From Winslowiella toletana (GTDB taxonomy: Bacteria > Pseudomonadota > Gammaproteobacteria > Enterobacterales > Enterobacteriaceae), in contig NZ_CP134152.1 of the NCBI RefSeq assembly GCF_032164335.1, positions 4,278,001-4,342,000 on the forward strand: a stretch of 64,000 nucleotides of DNA, written 5' to 3'. Below the pieces are notes generated by a model. The model did not search any database, was not told where the DNA came from, and was given only the letters and a program-made list of their open reading frames with translations. This document shows positions 1 to 10,846 of this stretch, piece after piece. Numbering within the stretch: position 1 is the stretch's first letter; each line of letters starts with the position of its first letter. Made by a program: the position numbers and the translations under genes.

Positions 1-335
1 AGCTGGAAGTCTGGTACAAATTCCCGGAATACGTGCATCGCGGCTACGACCAGTCAATGCTCGATTTCCAGCGTATCGTCAAGCAGATGGGCGGCAGCGA
101 AGCGGTTTACAGCAAGCGCGGCGTTTATGACAACAATCAGCATATTACCGGCACCATGATCATGGGCAGCGATCCACGTGACTCGGTGGTCGACGGCAAC
201 TGTCGCACCCACGACCACGAAAACCTGTTTATCGCCGGCACCGGCATTATGCCATCCGCCTCCACCGTGAACTCGACGCTGACCGGCACCGCTCTGGCGC
301 TGCGGATGGCCGACAGCGTGCTGAAAAGCTTGTAA
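1..335 (+). CDS. GMC-family FAD dehydrogenase, large subunit (3' end only)
   Basis: Only the last ~110 codons are in the window; the reading frame is open from base 3 to the stop at 335. The C-terminal sequence contains a histidine-rich stretch (CRTHDHENLFIAGTGIMPS) and the ending STVNSTLTGTALALRMAD. This is the typical C-terminal signature of GMC oxidoreductases of the membrane-bound gluconate/sorbitol/2-ketogluconate dehydrogenase type, where the conserved His and Asn are catalytic. The gene is followed after 11 bp by a tri-haem cytochrome c gene, which fits the usual small subunit - FAD subunit - cytochrome order of these periplasmic, ubiquinone-linked dehydrogenases. The substrate cannot be assigned from this fragment; gluconate or 2-ketogluconate is likely given the neighbouring gluconate/idonate genes. 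Confidence 0.88.
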   Translation, partial: LEVWYKFPEYVHRGYDQSMLDFQRIVKQMGGSEAVYSKRGVYDNNQHITGTMIMGSDPRDSVVDGNCRTHDHENLFIAGTGIMPSASTVNSTLTGTALALRMADSVLKSL

Positions 336-346
336 GGGAGAACAGC

Positions 347-1669
347 ATGAAACGACTGTTAAACACGGTAGTGATGGCGCTGGCACTGACGCAAAGTGCC
401 GTGGCGCTGGCCGATGGCGCGATTGATAACGCCGATCAGATTAAGCGCGGCGAATACCTTGCGCGGGCGTCCGACTGCACCGCCTGCCACACCTCAACCA
501 ATGGCCCGCTGTTTGGCGGCGGTTTTGCCGTCAGCACGCCGTTTGGTCAGATCTATGGCACCAATATCTCCTCAGATAAGCAGTATGGCATTGGTGACTG
601 GAGTGATGACGAGTTTGTCGCTGCGGTACGCGACGGCGTCGGTAAAGACGGGCAGCAGCTTTATCCGGCAATGCCTTATGACTCATTTACCAAAATGAAA
701 CGCGACGATGTGCTGGCGATCAAAGCGTATTTGATGTCGCTGCCTGCGGTCCATGAGCCAACTCCAAAAACCGATCTGCCCTTCCCGTTCAACCAGCGCT
801 GGGGTATGCACTTCTGGAAGTTATTTAACTTTGATGAAGGAGAACTGCAAGCCGATCCAGAGCAAAGCGCGCAGTGGAATAACGGCCGCTATCTGGTTGA
901 AGCCCTTGGACATTGTGGCACCTGCCATACGCCGCGCAATCTGACCATGGGCATGGACAACGATAAGCCGCTGGCCGGTGGCGATCTTGGCGGCTGGATC
1001 GCCTTTAATATCACGCCGGATCGCAATGCCGGTATCGGCAGCTGGTCAGAACAGGAACTGGTAACTTACCTGAAAACCGGCGATGTTGCCGGACGTGCCA
1101 GCGCTTCCGGCCCGATGGCCGAGGCAATTGAACACAGCCTGCAATATCTGCCGGATAGCGATCTGCACGATATCGCCACCTATCTGCGTACGGTAAAACC
1201 GATCGCAGATAAACAGCAGACGCGGCCGCGCGCCGACTGGGGTAAACCGACGCAGGATGCGGTGTTGCTGCGAGGCGCGACCGCACAGCAGCGTGCGGAC
1301 AACGCCGGTGCAGTTCTGTTTGTCGGTAACTGTGCCAGCTGTCACGGCGCGGATGGCAGCGGTGTCGGTAAGGGTTTCCATGCTTATCCGTCACTGTTTA
1401 ACCATACCAGTACCGGAGCCGCCGACAGTCGTAATGTCCAGTCGGTGATCCTCAATGGGGTGCGCCGCCATATGACTCAGGGTGAAATCCTGATGCCGTC
1501 GTTTGCCACCGAACTGAGTGACCAGCAGATTGCCGATCTGACTAACTACATCAGTAAGCAGTTTGGTAATCCGGCCGCGGCAACGGCTAGCGCGAAAGAG
1601 GTGTCGAAGCTGCGCAGCGATGCGAAACTGCCTTCACCTGCCCACTACGCGCAGGGCGATAAGCCGTAA
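347..1669 (+). CDS. Tri-haem cytochrome c subunit of membrane-bound sugar/gluconate dehydrogenase
   Basis: A 440-residue protein with an N-terminal signal peptide (hydrophobic residues ~5-22, then Ala-rich cleavage region) and three CxxCH haem c sites: CTACH (~residue 44), CGTCH (~190) and CASCH (~330). This three-domain architecture and length match the cytochrome subunit of the gluconate 2-dehydrogenase and alcohol dehydrogenase families, which passes electrons from the FAD subunit to ubiquinone at the periplasmic face of the inner membrane. The start is the ATG at 347, 8 bp after a GGGAG ribosome-binding site. It is co-directional with the GMC subunit just upstream. The cluster's small (Tat-exported) subunit would lie before base 1. 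Confidence 0.93.
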   Translation: MKRLLNTVVMALALTQSAVALADGAIDNADQIKRGEYLARASDCTACHTSTNGPLFGGGFAVSTPFGQIYGTNISSDKQYGIGDWSDDEFVAAVRDGVGKDGQQLYPAMPYDSFTKMKRDDVLAIKAYLMSLPAVHEPTPKTDLPFPFNQRWGMHFWKLFNFDEGELQADPEQSAQWNNGRYLVEALGHCGTCHTPRNLTMGMDNDKPLAGGDLGGWIAFNITPDRNAGIGSWSEQELVTYLKTGDVAGRASASGPMAEAIEHSLQYLPDSDLHDIATYLRTVKPIADKQQTRPRADWGKPTQDAVLLRGATAQQRADNAGAVLFVGNCASCHGADGSGVGKGFHAYPSLFNHTSTGAADSRNVQSVILNGVRRHMTQGEILMPSFATELSDQQIADLTNYISKQFGNPAAATASAKEVSKLRSDAKLPSPAHYAQGDKP

Positions 1670-1677
1670 TTCAGGCA

Positions 1678-1711
1678 ATTGTCCGGGCGGGGAAAAAACC
1701 GCCCGGACAAT
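1678..1711. terminator. Bidirectional terminator hairpin
   Basis: A 13-bp perfect inverted repeat (arms 1678-1690 and 1699-1711, GC-rich core GTCCGGGCGG) with an 8-base purine loop. It lies between the convergent cytochrome and gntP-type genes, so it can serve both. Confidence 0.8.
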
Positions 1712-1714
1712 CAA

Positions 1715-3034
1715 TCAGTGAATGATCATATCTAAAATCAATACGCCCGCTAACCCAAGGAACGAGATCAACGTTTCCATTACCGTCCAGGTTTTCAGCG
1801 TCTCAACCACCGTCAGGTTAAAGTAGCCTTTGAACAGCCAGAAGCCCGGATCGTTGACATGCGAAGCAATAACACTCCCGGAACCCACCGCCAGCACCAT
1901 TAATGCCGGGTCGGCATGGGTAACGGCAATAATTGGCGTAACAATACCGGCAGTGGTGATTGCGGCAACCGTCGCCGAACCGAGAGCGATGCGCAGCATC
2001 GCCGCAACCGTCCAGCACATCAACAAGGGTGACAGCGAAGAGTCTTTCATCATATCCGCAATGTAATCACCAACGCCGCTGTCCACCAGCACCTGCTTAA
2101 ACGCCCCGCCACCGGCGATGATAAACACAATCATGGCGATGGCAGCAATCGAATCGCCGCACATGTCCATCACCTGTTCCATTTTGCGGCCATTACGTAA
2201 GCCAAGGGTAAACACTGCGATCACCACCGCGATAAACAGCGCGACCGCTGGATTACCAATAAACTCAAAGAACTGGCGCAGCGGATTCTCTTTCGGCATC
2301 GTCAGCTCAAATACCGCCGCTACCGCCATCAGGATCACCGGAATTACCGCGGCAAAGATGCTGGTCCAGAAGCCCGGCATTTCATGATCTTCGAAGATTT
2401 TCGGATTAAATAGCCCTTCCGGCGGCGTTCTTTCGAAACTTTTCAGAAATCTGGAGAACACTGGCCCGGCAATGATCACCGTCGGAATGGTAATGATCAT
2501 GCCATACAGCAGCGTAGTACCGAGATTAGCGCCGAAGATGGTGGCAATTGCCGTCGGCCCCGGATGCGGTGGCAGAAAACAGTGGGTAACCGACAGCGCA
2601 GCCACCATCGGCACGCCGACATACAGCAGCGGCATCTGCGCCGCCGCTACCACGGTGAAGACTAACGGTAGCAGCAGCACAAAGCCCACTTCGTAGAACA
2701 TCGCCAGCCCGACAATCAGGCCGGTAATCATCAGCGCCCACTGCAAGCGCTGTTTACCAAAAGCAGCAATCAGCGTAGTCGCAACGCGCTGGGCGGCACC
2801 GGTATCAGAGACCAGCCTGCCGAGCATTGCACCGAAGCCGAGGATCAGGGCCAGGCTGCCCAGCGTGCCGCCGATGCCTTTCTGGATCGACGCCACTGCT
2901 TCCAGCGGCGTCATGCCTTCGGCGATACCCACCACCGCCGCAACAAACACCAGTGCGATAAAACCGTTCACCTTGAACACTATCATCAACAGCAGCAGCA
3001 GAATGACGCCCATTGCTATTATTGTAATCGGCAT
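1715..3034 (-). CDS. idnT: GntP-family gluconate/idonate proton symporter
   Basis: A 439-residue, very hydrophobic protein with about 12 predicted membrane segments and the GntP-family landmarks: an MPITIIAMGVILLLLLMI start, and HCFLPPHPGPTAIATIFGA and GSGSVIASHVNDPGFWLF motifs. The length equals E. coli IdnT/GntP. It is the third gene of an idnD-idnO-idnT-like operon (46 bp after idnO), so uptake of L-idonate, 5-ketogluconate or gluconate is likely. Which of the paralogues it is (idnT, gntT, gntU) is inferred from context. The start is supported by an AGGA ribosome-binding site just upstream. Confidence 0.88.
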   Translation of the reverse strand: MPITIIAMGVILLLLLMIVFKVNGFIALVFVAAVVGIAEGMTPLEAVASIQKGIGGTLGSLALILGFGAMLGRLVSDTGAAQRVATTLIAAFGKQRLQWALMITGLIVGLAMFYEVGFVLLLPLVFTVVAAAQMPLLYVGVPMVAALSVTHCFLPPHPGPTAIATIFGANLGTTLLYGMIITIPTVIIAGPVFSRFLKSFERTPPEGLFNPKIFEDHEMPGFWTSIFAAVIPVILMAVAAVFELTMPKENPLRQFFEFIGNPAVALFIAVVIAVFTLGLRNGRKMEQVMDMCGDSIAAIAMIVFIIAGGGAFKQVLVDSGVGDYIADMMKDSSLSPLLMCWTVAAMLRIALGSATVAAITTAGIVTPIIAVTHADPALMVLAVGSGSVIASHVNDPGFWLFKGYFNLTVVETLKTWTVMETLISFLGLAGVLILDMIIH

Positions 3035-3079
3035 AGAAATTTTCCTAAAAGGGGTACAGGTAACTACAGGTTTAGTTGC

Positions 3080-3844
3080 TTAAACTGCGACCCGCATTCC
3101 ACCATCAACGAAAAGCAGGTGGCCGTTCACAAAATCAGAGGCCTGGGTGGATAAAAACACCGCCGCACCAATTAACTCTTCCGGATTGCCCCAGCGCGCC
3201 GCCGGGGTGCGTTTGGTCAGCCAGCCGGTAAACGCTTCATCGTCAGCCAGCGCCTGAGTCATTTCGGTTTTAAAGTAGCCGGGCGCAATACCGTTAACCT
3301 GAATATTGTGACGTGCCAGCTCAACGCACATGCCGCGCGTTAACATGGTCACCGCTCCTTTCGAAGCGGCATACGGCGTAATAGTGTCGCGACCCAGCTC
3401 ACTCTGCATTGAGCCGATATTGATAATTTTGCCGCGCTGGCGGCTGACCATTTTGCGTGCCACCGCCTGTGAAACGAGGAACACCGCGGTCTGATTCACC
3501 GCAATCACGTCGTTCCAGTCCTGCTCGGGAAACTCAAGGAACGGACGACGGCGCTGGATGCCGGCATTGTTGATCAGCACATCAATGGCACCAATCTGGC
3601 TTTCGATCTGTTCAATCGCCGCATTAACTGCCGCTGACTGCGTCACATCAAACGCCAGCGCGTGTGCTTTATGTCCCAGCTCCGTCAGCTGAGCCGCGGC
3701 TTGTTCCGCGCCCGCCTGAGTAGTGGCGTTAATGATCACCTCAGCGCCCGCTTCCGCCAGCCCTTTTGCCAATATGAAACCAATACCGCGGCCCGAACCG
3801 GTGATAAGTACACGTTGGTTATTCAACGAAAAAAGAGTGCTCAT
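3080..3844 (-). CDS. idnO: Gluconate 5-dehydrogenase (5-keto-D-gluconate 5-reductase)
   Basis: A short-chain dehydrogenase of 254 residues, the same length as E. coli IdnO. It interconverts 5-ketogluconate and D-gluconate with NAD(P). The Rossmann glycine motif TGSGRGIG lies near residue 16, NNAG near residue 90, and the catalytic Ser with YAASK at ~153-160. Long stretches match the IdnO family (HNIQVNGIAPGYFKTEMT, ASDFVNGHLLFVDGGM). I chose the ATG at 3844 because it gives the family length and has a GGGGA ribosome-binding site; an in-frame ATG four codons upstream is also possible. It lies 13 bp after idnD, in one operon. Confidence 0.93.
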   Translation of the reverse strand: MSTLFSLNNQRVLITGSGRGIGFILAKGLAEAGAEVIINATTQAGAEQAAAQLTELGHKAHALAFDVTQSAAVNAAIEQIESQIGAIDVLINNAGIQRRRPFLEFPEQDWNDVIAVNQTAVFLVSQAVARKMVSRQRGKIINIGSMQSELGRDTITPYAASKGAVTMLTRGMCVELARHNIQVNGIAPGYFKTEMTQALADDEAFTGWLTKRTPAARWGNPEELIGAAVFLSTQASDFVNGHLLFVDGGMRVAV

Positions 3845-3857
3845 GGTTTTCCCCAAA

Positions 3858-4889
3858 TCAGAAAGTCAGCTGAACTTTTGCCGCCTGTTGTTTATCTCCG
3901 GCGAACTGCAATGCGGCATCGATCTCTTCCCAGCGATACTCCCCGCTGAACAACGGCAGCGGATCGATGATGCCAGTAGCTAACCACTTAACGGCGGTAT
4001 TAAATTCATCAGTAAAGCGGAAGGAACCCACCAGATTTATCTCTTTGGCAATCAAGGTCATAATGGGAAAATTCGGTACTGCGCCGCCCATTCCCACCTG
4101 CACCAGCGTGCCTTTGGCGCGGGTGACATCGAGACAGCGTTGCAGCGAGGAAGGATGGCCGGATGCTTCAAACGACACATCGAAATAGCCTTTTTCAGCC
4201 AGGTAAGCGCTAAAATCGCCGCTGGTGGCATCAATAATCTGCGTCGCGCCCATTTTTTCCGCCATCATTAGCGAACGCTCACTGACGTCAGCACAGACGA
4301 TTTCCGCCGCACCTTTGGCTTTCGCTGCCGCAGCGATCAGGCAGCCAATCGGGCCAACGCCGGAGATAAATACTCTCTGACCGCTGAGTTCACCCGCCTG
4401 ATTGGCGGCATGTATACAGACGGCCAGTGGTTCGGCAAATACCATTACCCTTTCATCGGCGTGGTCAGGGAAAGGCACACACTGGGTGCTGTCGACCACT
4501 TTATACTGGGTAAAACCGCCATCAACGTGCGGGAAATACATCGCACTGCCGAAGAAGCGCATGCTGACGCACTGATTCTCTTCATTACTAAGGCAATATT
4601 TACAGCTGCCGCACGATTTTGACGGGTTGATCGCCACTTTTTGCTGCTCTTTCAGCGCCGGATCGTCACTTTTCACTACCTGACCAATCACCTCATGGCC
4701 GAGGATCATCGGCATTTTGACTTCATAGCTGCCCACTTTTCCATGCTGGTAGTAGTGCAGATCGGAGCCGCAAATGCCGCCACGGGTAATACGCACCAGC
4801 GTGCCTTCGCCCTGATAACTGACTTGCTGGCTGATCACCCCGACCTGCTGTTTGCCATTAATCACGCATGACTGAGTTGTTGTATTCAT
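3858..4889 (-). CDS. idnD: L-idonate 5-dehydrogenase (NAD(P)+)
   Basis: A medium-chain zinc dehydrogenase of 343 residues, as in E. coli IdnD, oxidising L-idonate to 5-ketogluconate in the cytoplasm. The catalytic zinc ligands are visible in GGICGSDLHYYQ and GHEVIG; the structural zinc cysteines are in CGSCKYCLSNEENQC. The NAD-binding GVGPIGC motif is near residue 180. It is the first gene of the idnD-idnO-gntP operon, and a CRP-like site and a GntR/IdnR-like box lie 60-110 bp upstream of the start. The idnK kinase and idnR regulator of the E. coli operon are not in the window. Confidence 0.94.
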   Translation of the reverse strand: MNTTTQSCVINGKQQVGVISQQVSYQGEGTLVRITRGGICGSDLHYYQHGKVGSYEVKMPMILGHEVIGQVVKSDDPALKEQQKVAINPSKSCGSCKYCLSNEENQCVSMRFFGSAMYFPHVDGGFTQYKVVDSTQCVPFPDHADERVMVFAEPLAVCIHAANQAGELSGQRVFISGVGPIGCLIAAAAKAKGAAEIVCADVSERSLMMAEKMGATQIIDATSGDFSAYLAEKGYFDVSFEASGHPSSLQRCLDVTRAKGTLVQVGMGGAVPNFPIMTLIAKEINLVGSFRFTDEFNTAVKWLATGIIDPLPLFSGEYRWEEIDAALQFAGDKQQAAKVQLTF

Positions 4890-4948
4890 TGCTACCTCTG
4901 GACATCAATCGTTGAGGCACATCAGATAGTTTTCGACCGGACAAAACT

Positions 4949-4964
4949 GTGAAGAAGATCACTT
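4949..4964. promoter_or_regulatory. CRP-like binding site upstream of idnD
   Basis: TGTGA-AGAAGA-TCACT matches the CRP consensus (TGTGA-N6-TCACA) in 9 of 10 core positions. It lies 60 bp upstream of the idnD start. The E. coli idn operon is known to be CRP-dependent, so the position fits. Confidence 0.6.
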
Positions 4965-4984
4965 AAAACGCTGTTACGAAATTG

Positions 4985-5000
4985 ATGTTACGCATAACGT
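4985..5000. promoter_or_regulatory. GntR/IdnR-type operator
   Basis: ATGTTACGCATAACGT is an imperfect palindrome that resembles the GntR/IdnR boxes of E. coli (ATGTTA-N4-TAACAT type). It lies between idnD and fadH, next to the CRP-like site, and most likely controls idnD. The regulator itself is not in the window. Confidence 0.6.
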
Positions 5001-5158
5001 GAACCATGTTTGGCTTTCAGGTGGCCAGAGTGCGATTGCAGTTCCACATAAAAAGTGTGCGTTTCTTTGAAGCGCCTCACAGCTTCAGTCGGGATAGTTG
5101 CTCTTTGCGGCTGGCAAAGGCTAAATTCAACTCATCCGACCACACAACATTCTGATAA

Positions 5159-7201
<2,043 letters not shown>

Positions 7202-7202
7202 A

Positions 7203-7220
7203 GGCGGCGTTTTCGCCGCC
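7203..7220. terminator. GGCGGCG hairpin between fadH and rlmG
   Basis: Perfect 7-bp arms (7203-7209 and 7214-7220) around a TTTT loop, in the short gap between two convergent genes. It has no long U tract. The same hairpin core recurs at other gene ends in the window. Confidence 0.6.
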
Positions 7221-7231
7221 CGTACAATAAC

Positions 7232-8359
7232 TTAACGCAACTTCACCGAGCGCAGAATCACAAACTTCTGGTTGGATGCCACGGTGGTGCAATTACCAAA
7301 CAGCTTCTTCATCTTCTGGTAATAACCGAGATGGCGGTTGCCGACGATACGTAACTCGCCACCGTATTGCAGACAGCGACGCGCATCATTCAGCATCTGC
7401 CAGGCGATATGGTCGTGAATCGCACTTTGCTGATGGAACGGCGGGTTGCAGAGCACCGCATGCAGGCGATCGGATGGGAAACCGCTTAGCGAATTATTCA
7501 CCGCGAAATGGCTGCGGCTTAAATCATCTGGCCGGTTAGTCTCAACATTCAGTCGGCTTGATGCCACCGCCATGGCAGACTCGTCAACAAAATGCACTTC
7601 TGCCAGCGGATTTTGCTCTAACGCCAGCAGACCAATTACGCCATTACCACAGCCAAGATCAACAATCTCACCCTCGATATTCTCCGGCAGATACGCCATA
7701 AAGAAGCGCGCGCCAATATCCAGGCCATTGCGCGAAAACACGTTGGCGTGATTGTGAATCTGATAAGACGTGCCATCCAGCGGCCAGACGTTAATAACAT
7801 CACTCTCTTTCAGCGGTGGATTGCTAAAAGTGCTGTAAACCAGCCGCGCTTTTTTCCACGCCAGTGAGGTTTTGCTGTTACCCAGCACGCGTTCAAACAG
7901 TTGCAGCGTCGAATTATGGATATCTTTCGCTTTGGCACCCGCAATAATCAGCGTGTCCGGCGTCAGCACCTCGCGTAGTGCGCGCAGCTGTTGCTCAAGC
8001 AGAGCCAGGGTCTTCGGGATTTTAATCAGTACGCAGGAAGGCGCTGCTGGCAGGGCCGACATGCTATCAAGAAAAGTGACGTTATCTTCATCCAGCTGGT
8101 TGTGGTGTAAATTATTACGCGTCGCCAGCTGGCTCATCAGTGAGTCACCGATGCTGTAAACCTGATGCTCGCTCAGTGCGCAGGCCAGCGCGCCAAAGCT
8201 GTCATTAAAAATCAAAATTGGGCCGCTACCGTCCAGCGGTAACGGCTGCTGCAGCAAATATTCATCTGCGGCATCCCAGGCCTGCAGCGGACTCTCATCA
8301 TCCATTTGCGGGAAGCGATGCAGCGTCAGCGTGCGATTGCTCAGTTCGAGTTGGCTCAT
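7232..8359 (-). CDS. rlmG: 23S rRNA (guanine(1835)-N2)-methyltransferase
   Basis: A 375-residue SAM-dependent methyltransferase that modifies G1835 of 23S rRNA. The N-terminal half is the degenerate methyltransferase-like domain of the RlmG/RsmC family. The catalytic C-terminal half has the SAM motif [12 protein letters not shown] (~residue 230) and the N2-guanine motif NPPFHQ (~300). I chose the ATG at 8359, which matches the E. coli N-terminus (LTLQRFP-like) and length (378). The longer reading to 8389 adds ten residues not seen in the family. It is divergent from ygjP. Confidence 0.95.
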   Translation of the reverse strand: MSQLELSNRTLTLHRFPQMDDESPLQAWDAADEYLLQQPLPLDGSGPILIFNDSFGALACALSEHQVYSIGDSLMSQLATRNNLHHNQLDEDNVTFLDSMSALPAAPSCVLIKIPKTLALLEQQLRALREVLTPDTLIIAGAKAKDIHNSTLQLFERVLGNSKTSLAWKKARLVYSTFSNPPLKESDVINVWPLDGTSYQIHNHANVFSRNGLDIGARFFMAYLPENIEGEIVDLGCGNGVIGLLALEQNPLAEVHFVDESAMAVASSRLNVETNRPDDLSRSHFAVNNSLSGFPSDRLHAVLCNPPFHQQSAIHDHIAWQMLNDARRCLQYGGELRIVGNRHLGYYQKMKKLFGNCTTVASNQKFVILRSVKLR

Positions 8360-8458
8360 TGGATCTCCGGCATGATAATATTTGCGCATTCAAACCCCTG
8401 AAGGGGGGCGCAGTATATACCCACAATGGGATCAGTTTCTATTGATCCAGGAGTCCTG

Positions 8459-8962
8459 ATGTCATCGTTAATCTATTTACAGGGATACCCTGAATCACTC
8501 CTCAGCCAGGTGCGCAGCCTGATTGAACAGCAACGTTTAGCGGAAGTATTACAGAAACGCTATCCGGACGGCCACAATATCACCAGCGATAAAGCGTTAT
8601 ATGAGTACGCGCTGGATCTGAAAAACAGCTATCTGCGTAATGCCGCGCCGCTGAATAAAGTGGCCTATGACAGTAAAATCAAAGTGATGAAACACGCGCT
8701 GGGATTGCACACGGCAATTTCCCGCGTGCAGGGCGGCAAGCTAAAGGCCAAAGCGGAAATTCGCGTGGCGACCATCTTTAAACAGGCTCCCGAAGCCTTT
8801 CTGCGCATGATCGTGGTGCACGAACTGGCGCATATCAAAGAGAAGGACCACAGCAAAGCCTTCTATCAGCTCTGCTGCCACATGGAACCCAACTACCATC
8901 AGTATGAGTTTGATACCCGCTTATGGCTGACCGAGCAGGCGCTGCGCGGTAACGCGGCTTAA
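8459..8962 (+). CDS. ygjP: YgjP-family zinc metallopeptidase-like protein
   Basis: A 167-residue protein, the same length as E. coli YgjP. It has the zinc-metallopeptidase motif HELAH (residues ~127-131) followed by a downstream His in KEKDHSKAFY, as in the WLM/DUF45 family. The physiological substrate is not known. The start at 8459 matches the E. coli N-terminus (L-x-YLQGYPE) and is preceded by a CAGGAG ribosome-binding site. It ends 19 bp before the convergent ClC gene. Confidence 0.9.
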   Translation: MSSLIYLQGYPESLLSQVRSLIEQQRLAEVLQKRYPDGHNITSDKALYEYALDLKNSYLRNAAPLNKVAYDSKIKVMKHALGLHTAISRVQGGKLKAKAEIRVATIFKQAPEAFLRMIVVHELAHIKEKDHSKAFYQLCCHMEPNYHQYEFDTRLWLTEQALRGNAA

Positions 8963-8981
8963 CTACTGAACTGGCGCCCGC

Positions 8982-10682
8982 TTAAATAAAGTCCTTCGCT
9001 TTCTGAATCAGACTGGTTTTCGTCAGCGCGCCAAGAAACTTTCTTTCCCGTGGATTATTCAGCACCGGCAGACGCTCCAGCGTCACCTGAGCAAAAGCCT
9101 CCCAGCCCTCGCGGATGGTCTGGTTGGCGCAGATAAACGGAAAGTCACCGTCCGTCACTACGCTGACTGGCGTATCAAGGTGAATGTCACCATCCAGAAT
9201 TTTGCGCGAGATATCGTGAATCGACACCACACCAAGAAACTGGCCGTGCTGATTAACGATATACACAAAGCGCTCACGCTTTAACGAACTGACCGCCAGC
9301 GCCTTCCCTACCGACTCTTCCGGCAACAGTGCAGCACCCGGGACGATAAACTGCGAGATAATGCCGTTATCAAAGTCGAACTTGGCATCAGAACGGCTAA
9401 AATGCTGGCTGACCACCGGATAAGTGCTGGTGGATTGCAGACGATACACCGTCATTGCGGCCAGTACGGCGGCGATCATCAGCGGAAACAGCAGGCTGCT
9501 GTTCAGCGTCATTTCCAGCACCATAATAATTGCCATCAGCGGAGCCTGACTGACGGACGCCAGCACCGCCGCCATGCCAATCGCCGCATACAACAACACA
9601 TTGCCCACCGGCAGCCCTGCCGCACTGGCGACGGTAGCAATAGCGACCCCCAGCAACGCGCCAATCAATAATGATGGGGTAAACAGTCCACCGACCGCGC
9701 TGGAGCCAACCGACAGCGCGGTGGCAACCATTTTCAGCACCAGCAACACCACCATCGCCTGCAATGCCAGGCTGCCAGCCATCACGTCGACTATCACTTC
9801 ATAGCCATTGCCAAGAATATCGCTGGAAGCGATCGCCAGCATGCCAACGGCAAAACCACCGATACCCAGCCGCAGCGGCAGGCTCTTTATGCCGGAAAAC
9901 AGCCCTTTGCTTTTACCGATTAAAGCGATCATCAGCCAGCCCGCCAGCCCCGCCGCCAGGCCGATTAGTACCGTCAGAGCAACCGAGCCCGGAGTCAGTT
10001 GAAACTGGATATCGGCAAAAGTGTAGATGGCAGAGCGATAGCCCAGCGACCACATAGTCAGCACGGCAACCGCCGAGGAGATAATCAGCGGAATCAACCG
10101 TTGCAACGCCGAAATACCGAAGGCGATTTCCGCCACAAAGATCGCCGAAGCCAACGGCGCATGATAGACCGAAGAGAGTCCCGCTGCCGCCGCCATCGCC
10201 ACCACATCACTGTTTTTCAGCGACAGCGATTTAAAGCAGTAGCGCCCCATCATGCTGCCGCACAGCGCCGACAGCTGAACCATCGGCCCCTCTTTACCGA
10301 TTGACGCACCGCTGCCAATACTGGCAATCGACGATAAGGCGCGAAACAGCGAAGTTTTGGTCGGTACAGCATCCAGCCTGGCGTTGATCACCTCAAGGTA
10401 GTCGGTTTTCACCGTCTGTGTTTGCTCAATCGACGTGGCATATTTCAGAAAAAAACCGGCGATCACGCCACCTGCACCGACAATCAGCGGCCAGAAAAAC
10501 CACGGATAAATCGTCATTGCCTGGGTGATATCCTGCTGACTGTTAAACAGCAGCTGATTGATCAATTCAATCAGCAACCGAAACCCTAAGGTCACCAGCG
10601 AAGCGGCGAAGCCAACCGGGATCGCCACCAGAATACTGGTCCAGTTCAACGCATGTTTGTTTCCGGCAACTGTGCTACTCAC
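8982..10682 (-). CDS. ClC-family chloride channel/transporter with C-terminal CBS domains
   Basis: A 566-residue membrane protein with the ClC signatures GSGASIGKEGP (~residues 123-133, with the gating Glu of GKEGP) and GGLFTPSLLIGALLG (~335). The last ~130 residues form a soluble domain with two CBS-like halves (ISRKIL... and LTKTSLI end). It is longer than E. coli ClcA/ClcB because of this CBS tail. At the position of the internal proton glutamate of ClC-ec1 (Glu203) I read Ile (FVAEIAFG against FIIEEMRP), so 2:1 Cl-/H+ antiport should not be assumed. It is convergent with ygjP and divergent from ygjR. Confidence 0.9.
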   Translation of the reverse strand: MSSTVAGNKHALNWTSILVAIPVGFAASLVTLGFRLLIELINQLLFNSQQDITQAMTIYPWFFWPLIVGAGGVIAGFFLKYATSIEQTQTVKTDYLEVINARLDAVPTKTSLFRALSSIASIGSGASIGKEGPMVQLSALCGSMMGRYCFKSLSLKNSDVVAMAAAAGLSSVYHAPLASAIFVAEIAFGISALQRLIPLIISSAVAVLTMWSLGYRSAIYTFADIQFQLTPGSVALTVLIGLAAGLAGWLMIALIGKSKGLFSGIKSLPLRLGIGGFAVGMLAIASSDILGNGYEVIVDVMAGSLALQAMVVLLVLKMVATALSVGSSAVGGLFTPSLLIGALLGVAIATVASAAGLPVGNVLLYAAIGMAAVLASVSQAPLMAIIMVLEMTLNSSLLFPLMIAAVLAAMTVYRLQSTSTYPVVSQHFSRSDAKFDFDNGIISQFIVPGAALLPEESVGKALAVSSLKRERFVYIVNQHGQFLGVVSIHDISRKILDGDIHLDTPVSVVTDGDFPFICANQTIREGWEAFAQVTLERLPVLNNPRERKFLGALTKTSLIQKAKDFI

Positions 10683-10846
10683 TGCTGATCCTTTTATTAA
10701 GCCCGCGCCCGCAACGGGAAAGCCTGAAAATTACCATACTGGAAGCGAGATCTCAGGTTGAAATTACCATCGCCGATCTTCATTGCCCTGACTTTAGGCT
10801 GTGATAATCTGCAGTTTCACTCACAGGATCGTGGAGCCAGAAGAAG

